Shown here: positions 17,698 through 27,110 of the stretch, in pieces | Position numbering within the stretch: position 1 is the stretch's first letter | How the letters are laid out: every line of letters starts with the position of its first letter | Assembly: GCF_001429765.1 (NCBI RefSeq) | Contig: NZ_LMJB01000007.1 | Coordinates: forward strand, 476,015 to 540,014 | DNA: 64,000 nt | Direction: 5' to 3' | Source of the DNA: Flavobacterium sp. Root901 | GTDB taxonomy: Bacteria; Bacteroidota; Bacteroidia; Flavobacteriales; Flavobacteriaceae | Notes under the pieces: model-generated | Told to the model about the DNA's origin: nothing | What the model saw: the letters and a program-made list of their open reading frames with translations, nothing else | Database searches by the model: none | Program-made: the position numbers and the translations under genes

Positions 17698-19095
17698 TTA
17701 ATTTTTAGCCAAATAGTTGATACTATTTTGCGTTAAAAGCTTGATATTACCTATAAATCCATTTGACTGGCTTGGAACACCGCTACTGCTGGTTTCATTA
17801 TACCAATCATAAGCCCCCATCGAAATCACGATTACGTTTTTATTAGTTCCTGTATTTGGGAATTCGGCAATGGTAACTCTTCCATCAAGATTATTATCCC
17901 AAGCTTCACTCGCTAAGTTGGTTCCTCCTGTTTGATTTCTCCAGCCTTCTCCATTAACATAGCCACCCCATTCTGGTACAAACCACCATGCAGTATGATT
18001 TAATCTAAAAGTGCCGCTTTGCAATAAATTTGCTTTTCCTGTTTCATAGGTTGTCAATCCTTCAAAAATTGGATGATTCTCATGTCCTAAAAAAGACATT
18101 CCCCAAGAGTTTCCATCTACAAATCCATTTGGCGGGAAATCTCCAAAAACATTATTCGGCCCTTTTCCTGAAGGAACAATTCCTAATGCATCTACATATT
18201 GTGAAGCAAAAGAAGTTAAAAGTAAATTTCCTCCGTTAGTTCTAAAATTCTTTAAAGCCGCAGTAACTGCAGGTTTATAGGCAATTGCTGGTAAATTAGC
18301 TGCAGAATCAAAATGCCACCAAATTACATCAACATCACTTAGATAAGCACCATTTTGAATATTGTCAAACGAAATGTATCTCGCTCCGCTAAAAGTGGAG
18401 AAGAACCAATCGGCAGCAGTAATTTCATCCAGATTTGTAATTTCGGATCTTGTTGCGGCAGTTCCTAAAAAAGCAACAACTAAACCTGTTACCGGAACCC
18501 CGACATTAGCAGTGTAATTCACACTTTTTCCATTAGAGGTTATTACAAAAGTCACTGCGTTTGTAAAATCAACTACCGCACCGGAGGCAGGCGAAATAGC
18601 AACACCTTCTGTTACTTCGATAATCGGTTTTAAAGCGGTTAAATTAGTGCCTTCCGGTAAGGTCATGGTAATGGTTTTATTACCATCGTTTACCGTTGCT
18701 GCAACTCCATTAATAGTAAAACTCTTAATTGGGCTCAAAACTACTGTCGTAACGGTGTAGTCTTTGTACAAATTGCCATTTGTAACTCTAAACTTTACAG
18801 GATTTGTAAAATTAGCCGGAGCTGTCACATCCAGATTTGATGTTGCACCTTGTTCAAGTATCATTTCAGGTTTTACTGCTGTGATGTCAGATCCATAAGG
18901 CAACGTGATATTAATCTTTCCTGTTTTCTGATCAATTTGACCCGCTGCCCCATTTATTTTAAAAGAAGTAACATTTGATGGTGAATTCACATCAAAACCG
19001 TCATTTTCAAAGCTGTTTTCGCAGGCCGTAATTGTAAAAAGCGCCGCCAGTATCAAAGACACTCTGGTCCAATTTTTATATATAAATTTTCTCAT
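17698..19095 (-). CDS. DUF4960 surface fructan-binding lipoprotein
   Basis: 465 aa. A lipoprotein signal ends at Cys25 (TITACENSF). Residues about 35-205 hold two similar Ig-like DUF5018-type units (SFKINGAAGQIDQKTGKINI and SFTINGVAATVNDGNKTITM), each followed by an FTNPVKF or FTNAVTF strand. The C-terminal half (VAFLGTAATRSEITNLDE onward) is the DUF4960 region with an alpha/beta, ThuA-like look and many aromatics. Such proteins occupy the surface glycan-binding slot in Bacteroides levan loci. It lies between SusD and the divergent GH32, so it likely captures fructan at the cell surface. Confidence 0.8.
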   Translation of the reverse strand: MRKFIYKNWTRVSLILAALFTITACENSFENDGFDVNSPSNVTSFKINGAAGQIDQKTGKINITLPYGSDITAVKPEMILEQGATSNLDVTAPANFTNPVKFRVTNGNLYKDYTVTTVVLSPIKSFTINGVAATVNDGNKTITMTLPEGTNLTALKPIIEVTEGVAISPASGAVVDFTNAVTFVITSNGKSVNYTANVGVPVTGLVVAFLGTAATRSEITNLDEITAADWFFSTFSGARYISFDNIQNGAYLSDVDVIWWHFDSAANLPAIAYKPAVTAALKNFRTNGGNLLLTSFASQYVDALGIVPSGKGPNNVFGDFPPNGFVDGNSWGMSFLGHENHPIFEGLTTYETGKANLLQSGTFRLNHTAWWFVPEWGGYVNGEGWRNQTGGTNLASEAWDNNLDGRVTIAEFPNTGTNKNVIVISMGAYDWYNETSSSGVPSQSNGFIGNIKLLTQNSINYLAKN

Positions 19096-19115
19096 GTTGA
19101 TGTTCTTAAAATAGA

Positions 19116-20807
19116 TTAATAGCCTGGATTTTGTTTGTATAATCCCTGACTGAAATTAATTTGTTTCAACGGAATTGGACAATACTCTTCTTTATGTGCA
19201 TCAAAAAAGGCATCCTGATAATAGGTGCGTTTTGTTTTTTCCTCTGCATAAAAATCATTCATTACCTGATCTGTAACGCCCCATCGAACAAGGTCAAAAA
19301 AACGGTTTCCTTCCATAGCGAGTTCTAAACGACGCTCCCAACGCAAGGCTTTACGGGCAAAATCCTGTGTCCAATTACAATTAACTCCGTCAACATAAGT
19401 GTTGATTTTAAAATTCTTCACATAAGGAAGTCTTCCAGTACTCTGAGCCGCTCTTTCTCTAATTTGATTGATTAATGGCAACGCCTCTGAATGTCTTCCT
19501 AATTCAATTAAAGCTTCGGCGCGCATCAAAATCACATCAGCATAACGAATCTGGATTCTGTTTTTTGAATTCCCGTAAAACGGATCAATATTTACCACAC
19601 AGCTGCAGCTTGGCGCCACATTTTCTTTTAATGAAGCAAAATAACCGTAGGTTCCCGGAGATCTAACCCAAGCCTCGACGTATAGAAATTCAGGATCATA
19701 TTTATATGGTAATCCCGGCATTGCAACGGTGTGATACAATCTTGGGTCAACTGTATTGGCGTCAATATTTTTATAATCAAAATCATTGTCGTTATAAGTA
19801 TCAAATTCCGGTAAACCATTTGTGCTTGTTTTAAAAGCATTCACTAAATTTTGACTTGGTTTATGAAAATCACAGCATCCTAAACCTTGTGGAGTTGAAA
19901 GTACATCTGAAAAATTCAATCTTCCGTATAAAGTTCCGTCATTGTCTGAGAACTGAATTGAGAAAATAGATTCAGGCCCGTTTTCATATGTTCCAGGTAA
20001 AAAATTATTGGCAAAATCAGGCTCCAGACTTGCTTTTCCAATTACTTTGTCTGTCGCTGCAATTACTTCCTGTAAATGCTGCTGGTTGATTCCTGTAACT
20101 TTATAAGTTTCATCTTGCGTATAAGCCTGATACAAGCGTGTTTTTGCCAGATAAGCGTATGCTGCTTTTTTAGTCGCACGGCCTACTTGTGGTTGAGCTT
20201 CCGGCAAACCATCGGCTGCGGCTTGAAAATCTTCTGCAATTTTGTTCCAAAGCTCTTCGTTTGAAAGTGCTTTGTTGGAAATCGTTTTATATTCTTCTAC
20301 CGGAATATCTTCTGTGATATAAGGAACATTTCTGAACATAATTTTTAGCATAAAATAAAAATGTCCTCTTAAAAAACGCATTTCAGCAATACGTGTTTTC
20401 TTTAGCGGATAATCTGCATCTGAAATTTGTTCTAATGCTTTCAAAGCTTTATTGGCTCTGGAAATGCCCACATAACTGATGTACCAAAAAGAGTCCAATT
20501 CGCCAAAATCAGATCTGATATTGTTTGAAACTTCAAAAAAGTGAAAATCCTGAATATCATTGGTACCGCTTCCGCCTTTGTAAGCATCATCAGATCGTAC
20601 GTTTCCAAACGGCCACAAGCTGTATGGGGAATCGTAGTGGTCGTTTCCTAATTGTGCGTAAGCCGCATTCATAAATCCTTCTATTGATTGTGGTGTTACA
20701 ATATCTTCTTCTGATAACACACCTCGAGGATCATTTTCAAGAAAATCTGAGCAGGAAGCAAATATCCCCAGTACCAAAAACCCTGTTATATATAGTATCT
20801 TTTTCAT
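19116..20807 (-). CDS. susD: SusD/RagB-family outer-membrane lipoprotein
   Basis: 563 aa. The lipobox has Cys19 (IFASCSDFLEND), followed by the typical SusD start with the PQSIEGFMNAAYAQL helix. It has TPR-like helices in the middle and the conserved C-terminal block ADVILMRAEALIELG, RWERRLELAMEGNRFFDLVRWG and a final CPIPLKQINFSQGLYKQNPGY. It caps the SusC barrel and loads oligosaccharide. Gaps to SusC (21 nt) and to the DUF4960 gene (20 nt) indicate one operon. Confidence 0.95.
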   Translation of the reverse strand: MKKILYITGFLVLGIFASCSDFLENDPRGVLSEEDIVTPQSIEGFMNAAYAQLGNDHYDSPYSLWPFGNVRSDDAYKGGSGTNDIQDFHFFEVSNNIRSDFGELDSFWYISYVGISRANKALKALEQISDADYPLKKTRIAEMRFLRGHFYFMLKIMFRNVPYITEDIPVEEYKTISNKALSNEELWNKIAEDFQAAADGLPEAQPQVGRATKKAAYAYLAKTRLYQAYTQDETYKVTGINQQHLQEVIAATDKVIGKASLEPDFANNFLPGTYENGPESIFSIQFSDNDGTLYGRLNFSDVLSTPQGLGCCDFHKPSQNLVNAFKTSTNGLPEFDTYNDNDFDYKNIDANTVDPRLYHTVAMPGLPYKYDPEFLYVEAWVRSPGTYGYFASLKENVAPSCSCVVNIDPFYGNSKNRIQIRYADVILMRAEALIELGRHSEALPLINQIRERAAQSTGRLPYVKNFKINTYVDGVNCNWTQDFARKALRWERRLELAMEGNRFFDLVRWGVTDQVMNDFYAEEKTKRTYYQDAFFDAHKEEYCPIPLKQINFSQGLYKQNPGY

Positions 20808-20828
20808 GTTTTTTGATTTAATCTTTTA

Positions 20829-23800
20829 TTATAAAGTAAAATTAAGACCTGCTGTAAAAGTCGTTGGCTGCGGATATCCAAATCCTGCATTCTCAGGATC
20901 AACCCCTGTGAAACTCTTAGCATCAATGATCAATAAATTTTGTCCGCTGATGTAGAATCTAAAGCTTTCAAAATTGATTTTTTTCAATAAATCTTTTGGT
21001 AAACTGTATCCAAATTGCAAAACACGCAGTTTAAGATAATCTCCTTTTTCTACATAATAAGTTGAAAATCTTGATTCGGCATTTCTATCAACAGTCGTTA
21101 AGGCCGGAATAGTAGAATTTGGATTATCCAATGACCATGCATTAAGCAAACGGGTCCCTTTATTAGATCCTACATCGTCAACACTCCAAAAATCAGTCTG
21201 ATACTTGGTATTATTGATTACATCAACATCACTAGCTCCTTCCCAGAAAGTAGTAAAATCCCAATTTTTGTATCCTAAACTTAGATTAATTCCATATGTC
21301 AATCCCGGATTTGGATTTCCTATCCACGTACGATCTTTGTCTGTAATGACTCCATCTCCATTTAAATCTTTATAACGAATTCTGCCAAGGCCTTTTCCTT
21401 CCTGAGCAGCCGAGCTGCTTACTTCGTCCTGACTTTTGAACAATCCGTCAGTAACATAACCGTACATAGAGTTAATGGGACGTCCCAGAATATTATCGTT
21501 TAGTCCGTCTCCTCCATAATTATTTTTTACCTCATCCGGTAATTGTGTAATCTTATTTTTATTTGCCGAAATATTTCCAGAGATATCATATTTCAATCCA
21601 AATGAGGTTTCATCGTGGTATCCTAAAGAAAATTCCCATCCTTTATTTTCCATTGAAGCTCCGTTTACCCAGCGATTTCCGCCCTCTCCGATAACTCCTA
21701 AATAAGGTGGCAATACCAAAATATCATCTGTTTTTTTGATGTAATAATCTACAGATCCGCTTAGTTTTTGTTTGAATAAACCAAAGTCTAAACCAATGTT
21801 GGTTTGCGTTGTAGTTTCCCATTTCAAATCATCATTTCCTGATTGTGTTGCAATAAACCCAGACGGAAGCAGTCCATTTCCGTTTCCTGCAATATCGTAA
21901 GCCGTTCCGTAAGAAGTTGCCCAAGTTGGACTTCCGCCAGCATAACTTGCCAGATAAAGGGAGTAAACTGCTGTATTGCTGATTTCCTGATTCCCAGTTT
22001 GTCCCCAACCTGCTCTTAATTTTAAATCAGAAAAGACAGGAGCATTATTTTTAATAAAGTTCTCGTTGCTTATCCTCCATCCGGCCGAAACAGCAGGAAA
22101 AGTTCCAAATTGATTGTTTTTTCCAAATCTTGAAGAGCCATCACGGCGAATTGTAGCCGAAACCAAATAACGATTGTCAAACTCATAATCTGCTTTTCCA
22201 AAATAAGAAAGCAGTGAATATACCGTTGAAGTTCCGCTTGTAAACGATTCACCTGTTCCTGCATCAGGATACATATAATCCGGTGTTTCGATCAAAAAGT
22301 CATTTTTACGCAAAGTTGTTGTGTCAAAAACGTCTTTATACATCTCGGTTCCTGCCATTAAATTCAAGTTGCTTTTTCCGAAATTCAAGCTATATATTGC
22401 CGTATTAGTCCACGTCCATCTGTCACTTAGCGATTGATCAATCGTAACAGAGGTCTGATCGTTTTGCAGATATCCTGACTTATAACTTCTTTGCAGCGTA
22501 CGTTTTTTATAAGATCCATAATCAATACCAAAACTACTTTTAATATGGAGGTTTTTAATGATTTCCAAATCTGCGTACGCATTACCAAACAGACGCAAAT
22601 AATCGTATTTATTGTCTTTGTTATATTCTAAAAGACGTACCGGATTCTGTCTGTCGTTCATTCCTCCAACAGGTCCTCCCCAACCTATTCCGTCCACAGT
22701 ATGCACGGGAATAATTGGCAAAGCTCTCAATGCAGGATCTAAAACGCCCGGGTCTGTTACTTCGTTTGTGCGGTTTAAACTGAAATTTTCTCCAATAACT
22801 AATTTTCCGTCGAAGTATTTATATGAACTGTTCATTCTCGCTGAAATTCTCTCAAAATCGGTAGTTTTTATAACACCTTCATTTCCGTAATAGCCCAATG
22901 AAAAAACATAATTTCCTTTATCAGAAGCATTTGAAACCGATAAGTCATAAGAATTGGCAATTCCGGTTTGAGAGACAGCATCGTACCAATCGGTATTTGA
23001 AGCTTTTAACGTTTGTTCTATATCCAAATATTCAGGAACTAGAACTTTATTCAGTTGCGGTTTATTGTTATTTACTGACCAATCAAACTGATAACGTAAA
23101 TTATTGTTATTCGGATTTAGACCGTCGTTAATATTTGCCTGCCAAAGAGCCTGTCCAAACTGATTAGCATTTAAAACATTTAGTTTTCTCGAGTAGTCAG
23201 AAAAAGAAGCATACGTACTAAAATTGATTCTCATTTTACCTTCTTTTCCTTTTTTGGTTGTAATGATAATTACACCGTTTGAAGCTCGTGAACCATAAAT
23301 ACTAGCTGATGAAGCATCTTTCAGAACCTGGATTGTTTCAATATCATTTGGATTCAATTCATGCATTCCTGATTTTGTCGGCATTCCGTCAATTACATAA
23401 AGCGGATCAGTGTTGTTTAAAGTTCCTACACCGCGAATTACCACTTTTGTATTTCCTCCGCTTGGCGAACCATCTGAAGTCACTTTTACACCAGCAATTC
23501 TACCCTGTAACGCTTTTATTAGGTTTGGTTCCGGCTGTTTCATGACTTCCTTCATGTTTACAACAGCAACTGCTCCGGTAATATCTGTTTTCTTTTGTTT
23601 TGAATATCCTGTTACGACAACTTCATTAAGCTGATTGTTATCAGCTTTTAAAGTTACATTTAATGTTTTTTGGCCTTTTACGGAAATGGATTGTGGTGCA
23701 TATCCAATAAAAGAAACAACAATTACAGCATCTGAATTTATATTCCCGAAAGAAAAATTTCCATCAAAATCTGTTACTGTACTGGTATTTGTACCCGAAA

Positions 23801-23933
23801 TAAGTACGGTTGCTCCCGGAAGCGGCATTCCGTCGTCTGACGAAATTACCGTTCCTTTAATCCCACCTTCCTGCGCTGTCATTACCAGCATTGGAAAGAA
23901 GAAAAATAGAAAATAAATAATTTTACTTTTCAT
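20829..23933 (-). CDS. susC: SusC/RagA-family TonB-dependent transporter
   Basis: 1034 aa. A signal peptide is followed by a carboxypeptidase-D-like regulatory domain (GGIKGTVISSDDGMPLPGATV, residues about 23-105), a TonB-box-like stretch (NEVVVTGYS), the plug (GRIAGVKVTSDGSPSG ... YVIDGMP ... YGSRASNGVIIITTKKG) and a 22-strand barrel ending in FTAGLNFTL. It imports fructo-oligosaccharides across the outer membrane using ExbBD-TonB energy. Immediately upstream is the GH32 gene (18 nt) and downstream SusD. Substrate is inferred from the neighbours. Confidence 0.95.
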   Translation of the reverse strand: MKSKIIYFLFFFFPMLVMTAQEGGIKGTVISSDDGMPLPGATVLISGTNTSTVTDFDGNFSFGNINSDAVIVVSFIGYAPQSISVKGQKTLNVTLKADNNQLNEVVVTGYSKQKKTDITGAVAVVNMKEVMKQPEPNLIKALQGRIAGVKVTSDGSPSGGNTKVVIRGVGTLNNTDPLYVIDGMPTKSGMHELNPNDIETIQVLKDASSASIYGSRASNGVIIITTKKGKEGKMRINFSTYASFSDYSRKLNVLNANQFGQALWQANINDGLNPNNNNLRYQFDWSVNNNKPQLNKVLVPEYLDIEQTLKASNTDWYDAVSQTGIANSYDLSVSNASDKGNYVFSLGYYGNEGVIKTTDFERISARMNSSYKYFDGKLVIGENFSLNRTNEVTDPGVLDPALRALPIIPVHTVDGIGWGGPVGGMNDRQNPVRLLEYNKDNKYDYLRLFGNAYADLEIIKNLHIKSSFGIDYGSYKKRTLQRSYKSGYLQNDQTSVTIDQSLSDRWTWTNTAIYSLNFGKSNLNLMAGTEMYKDVFDTTTLRKNDFLIETPDYMYPDAGTGESFTSGTSTVYSLLSYFGKADYEFDNRYLVSATIRRDGSSRFGKNNQFGTFPAVSAGWRISNENFIKNNAPVFSDLKLRAGWGQTGNQEISNTAVYSLYLASYAGGSPTWATSYGTAYDIAGNGNGLLPSGFIATQSGNDDLKWETTTQTNIGLDFGLFKQKLSGSVDYYIKKTDDILVLPPYLGVIGEGGNRWVNGASMENKGWEFSLGYHDETSFGLKYDISGNISANKNKITQLPDEVKNNYGGDGLNDNILGRPINSMYGYVTDGLFKSQDEVSSSAAQEGKGLGRIRYKDLNGDGVITDKDRTWIGNPNPGLTYGINLSLGYKNWDFTTFWEGASDVDVINNTKYQTDFWSVDDVGSNKGTRLLNAWSLDNPNSTIPALTTVDRNAESRFSTYYVEKGDYLKLRVLQFGYSLPKDLLKKINFESFRFYISGQNLLIIDAKSFTGVDPENAGFGYPQPTTFTAGLNFTL

Positions 23934-23951
23934 GAGGTTAGTGGTTTTTAG

Positions 23952-25559
23952 TTAGTTTATATTTAATTGGTTAATTACGAGGGTGCTCAGTTCAACTTCT
24001 TCATTTGAAGAAACTGAAAGAGAAGTAAATGGCTGGTTTGTAAAATAGATTTCGGTTATTACTTTTTCGCCATTATTGTAAAATATTTCTATAGATGTTT
24101 TGTCTAAAATGATTTTAAAAACAGCTTCTTTTTGATTTCCATCTAAAATTGCTTTGGTAATTGATGAAGCAAATTTTTCAGAGAAATCATTTTTTCCTGC
24201 TTTCGAACGGTCTACAAATAAATAATGCTCTGAATTATTAATCCCAAAAGTCAAAGATTCTCCAATTGCGTTTGAAAGTGTAAAAGTGTATGTATCCTGT
24301 TTTAAATTTTTTAAATTAAAATTGACAATTGCCTGAGTCAAATCGATTTTTCCTGCTTCAGGAATTGAAATTTTTCCTTTTCCTTTCAGACTCTTTTCTT
24401 TGATTGTCTTAGAAACATATTTATTGATTTCTTTTACAGGATTACTGATCAGACTATAATCATTTCCTTTTTTTATCAACTGAATTTCGCGGGCAATTGT
24501 AGTGCTGCTTCTCCATGCAAATGTTGGAACATCTTGCGCATATTCCCAATTAGACATCCATCCGATAAATAATCGGCGTCCGTCGGCATTGGGAACATTA
24601 TTCCAGGTTACTCCGGCATAATTGTCTTTTCCGTAATCAATCCAAACCGCTTTTTCCTGTTCTACTCTTTTGGCAAAATTGGAATCTAATTTAAAAGTCG
24701 TTCCATCAAAATCTCCAATAAAATATTGCGTTCCTGAACCTCTGTTAGCGCCACCCGGATTTAAACTCTGAATTAACACCCATTTGGTTTCATTGGTTCC
24801 TTTAACTTTTATCGGAAAGAAATCCGGACATTCCCAAACACCTCCGTGAGCTCCGATATTATTTCCGAAATCAGATAAATATTCCCAGTTTTTAAGATCT
24901 TTAGATTTGTAAAACTGAGATCGGTCCTGAGCTGCTAAAACCAATATCCATTGTTTATGGGTTTCGTCCCAAGTTGCTTTTGGATCACGAAAATCACGAA
25001 TTCCAGGGTTTTTCACGACAGGATTTCCTTCCTTAAATTTCTGCCATGTAAAACCATCGTCGTTCGAATAGGCAATATCCTGCTGCTCAACATCGATTTT
25101 GTTTTCTTTTTCTTTTGTCATATCATGCAGCGTATAAATCGCTACAATTGGAGCTGTTTTACCAGTACCTAAACCTGAAGTATTATTTACATCAACAACA
25201 GCACTGCCGGAAAAAATATATTTGTCATTTTCCGGATAAATGGCAATAGACTGCTCTTCCCATTTTACCAAGTCTTTGCTAATTGCATGTCCCCAATGCA
25301 TTGGTCCCCATTTATTTCCGTCAGGATAATACTGATAGAATAAATGATAATATCCGTTTGCATAAAACATTCCGTTTGGATCATTCATCCAGCCTTTTTT
25401 TGGCGTAAAATGAAAATGAGGACGGTACATTTTTTCTTCTGCAGCTGTTGAAACTGCCGCTTCTGTTTTTTGAGCCACAGCCGAATATGGTTTACAGCCT
25501 GCTATTGAAAGTACGAGTGCACTATAAAATGTCAGCGATAGATGTTTCTTTGATTTCAT
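23952..25559 (-). CDS. GH32 fructan hydrolase (levanase/inulinase type)
   Basis: 535 aa lipoprotein (Cys22, LSIAGCKPYS). All three GH32 signatures are intact: WMNDPNG at 57-63 with nucleophile Asp60, FRDP at 189-192 as transition-state stabiliser, and WECPDFF at 241-247 with acid/base Glu242. The five-bladed propeller is followed by a beta-sandwich (from about residue 390). It releases fructose from beta-fructans, most likely as an exo-fructosidase; endo action cannot be excluded. Its start overlaps the end of the transporter gene by 38 nt, suggesting translational coupling. Confidence 0.93.
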   Translation of the reverse strand: MKSKKHLSLTFYSALVLSIAGCKPYSAVAQKTEAAVSTAAEEKMYRPHFHFTPKKGWMNDPNGMFYANGYYHLFYQYYPDGNKWGPMHWGHAISKDLVKWEEQSIAIYPENDKYIFSGSAVVDVNNTSGLGTGKTAPIVAIYTLHDMTKEKENKIDVEQQDIAYSNDDGFTWQKFKEGNPVVKNPGIRDFRDPKATWDETHKQWILVLAAQDRSQFYKSKDLKNWEYLSDFGNNIGAHGGVWECPDFFPIKVKGTNETKWVLIQSLNPGGANRGSGTQYFIGDFDGTTFKLDSNFAKRVEQEKAVWIDYGKDNYAGVTWNNVPNADGRRLFIGWMSNWEYAQDVPTFAWRSSTTIAREIQLIKKGNDYSLISNPVKEINKYVSKTIKEKSLKGKGKISIPEAGKIDLTQAIVNFNLKNLKQDTYTFTLSNAIGESLTFGINNSEHYLFVDRSKAGKNDFSEKFASSITKAILDGNQKEAVFKIILDKTSIEIFYNNGEKVITEIYFTNQPFTSLSVSSNEEVELSTLVINQLNIN

Positions 25560-26880
25560 TTTTTTTGATATTTTTTTTGGTTAGATTTTCACTTAATACT
25601 TCCAAAGAAATTCCTTTAGTTTCCGGCATTATAAAAATTACAAACAGTAATTGTAATACCATCATAAGCGTAAAAATTAAGAACACAACATCAGGTCCAA
25701 TTTCTGAGAATAACATTGGAATTAAAGATGGAATAATTGCTGCCAAAACCCAATGTACCGAACTGCCAAAAGCTTGTCCTGATGCACGAATGTGATTTGG
25801 AAAAATTTCTGAGATAAAAACCCAGATTACAGCTCCCTGGCCAATGGCGTGCGAAGCAATGAATAAGAAAAGGAAAATAGGCACAGATAATCCTCCCCAA
25901 TTGAAATAAAACGAAGCCGAGACTAACCCCAAAGAAATAATATATCCGACAGAACCTATGTACATTAACAACTTTCTTCCTAATTTGTCAATTAATGCAA
26001 CTCCGATTAAAGTAAATATAAGGTTTGTAATCCCGATTCCGATACTGCTTAATAAAGCTGTATTTTGTCCTAAACCTGCCTCTTCAAAAATTCTTGGGGC
26101 ATAATACAAGAAGGCATTGATTCCAGAAAACTGATTAAAAAATGCAATTAAAAAAGCCAATATCAATGGAAAACGGTGTTTTTTCATGAAGATATTTTCA
26201 TGTTTGGTGATTCCGTTTTCTCTTGAATCATCCATAATATCACTAAGATCTGCACTTGGATCGATTTTAAACAATACTTCACGCGCTTCTTCATCTCTGT
26301 TTTTAGATAATAGCCATCTTGGGCTTTCAGGAATTGTAAGTATGAAAAGAATATAAATAAAAGATGGAACAGCCTGAACTCCAATCATCCATCGCCAGGC
26401 ATTTTCGCCAATGTCTTTTAAGAAGTAATTGGATATAAAGGCAATTAAAATTCCAAGTACTATATTAAACTGGTACAAAGCCACTAAGCGTCCTCGTTTG
26501 TCTGCCGGAGCAATTTCAGAGACATACGCCGGAGCAGCAATAGTTGAAGCCCCAACACCTAAACCTCCAATAAATCTAAAAGCAGCAAATACAAATGGAT
26601 TATTTGCAAAAGCAGCACCTACAGCCGAAATGAAATACAAAATCCCAATCCAGAACAGTGTTTTTTTACGTCCCATTTTATTAGTTGGTATTCCTCCAAA
26701 TATAGCACCTACAACTGTTCCCCATAGTGCCATTGCCATAACAACAGATCCATGAAAAGCATCAGATGAATGCCAGAGAAGCTGTAATTGTTTATCAGCT
26801 CCAGAAATAACTACGGTATCAAAACCGAATAGAAAACCTGCCAGTGCGGCAGTAACAGACCAAATCAATATCTTGTTCAT
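25522..26880 (-). CDS. Sugar-porter MFS transporter (probable fructose importer)
   Basis: 452 aa with 12 predicted membrane helices. It carries sugar-porter signatures: TNKMGRKKTLFWIG after helix 2, GGLGVGASTIAAPAYVSEIAPADKRGRLV around helices 4-5, PESPRWLLSKNRDEEA at the central loop, DKLGRKLLMYIG after helix 8, and the closing MPETKGISLE. It is first in the operon and should carry fructose across the inner membrane, probably with protons or sodium. A 230-nt gap separates it from the sensor gene; the operon promoter should lie there, but I could not pick a convincing TAnnTTTG box. Confidence 0.9.
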   Translation of the reverse strand: MNKILIWSVTAALAGFLFGFDTVVISGADKQLQLLWHSSDAFHGSVVMAMALWGTVVGAIFGGIPTNKMGRKKTLFWIGILYFISAVGAAFANNPFVFAAFRFIGGLGVGASTIAAPAYVSEIAPADKRGRLVALYQFNIVLGILIAFISNYFLKDIGENAWRWMIGVQAVPSFIYILFILTIPESPRWLLSKNRDEEAREVLFKIDPSADLSDIMDDSRENGITKHENIFMKKHRFPLILAFLIAFFNQFSGINAFLYYAPRIFEEAGLGQNTALLSSIGIGITNLIFTLIGVALIDKLGRKLLMYIGSVGYIISLGLVSASFYFNWGGLSVPIFLFLFIASHAIGQGAVIWVFISEIFPNHIRASGQAFGSSVHWVLAAIIPSLIPMLFSEIGPDVVFLIFTLMMVLQLLFVIFIMPETKGISLEVLSENLTKKNIKKNEIKETSIADIL

Positions 26881-26991
26881 TGTAGATGTATTAAAAACTT
26901 ATCGCTAAGATATCCGCAAAAAAAACAACTTATTTTTAATGATGTTACAATTTAATTCTATAAATATTGATAGTTTGACATTCACATAACA

Positions 26992-27013
26992 AAAGCCTTA
27001 TTTACAAGGCTTT
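26992..27013 (-). terminator. Terminator after the hybrid sensor gene
   Basis: AAAGCCTT (26992-26999) and AAGGCTTT (27006-27013) form an 8-bp stem. Read in the minus direction it is followed by TTTTG. It lies between the sensor stop (27111) and the transporter start (26880), so sensor and operon are probably separate transcription units. Confidence 0.6.
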
Positions 27014-27110
27014 GGATGATTTAAAATTTATTTACGAAAACCGTGTAGTTTCGATTTTGTTACATTAGGTTTAAAATTGATACCTGGTTTGTATCCATTT
27101 TAAACCAACA

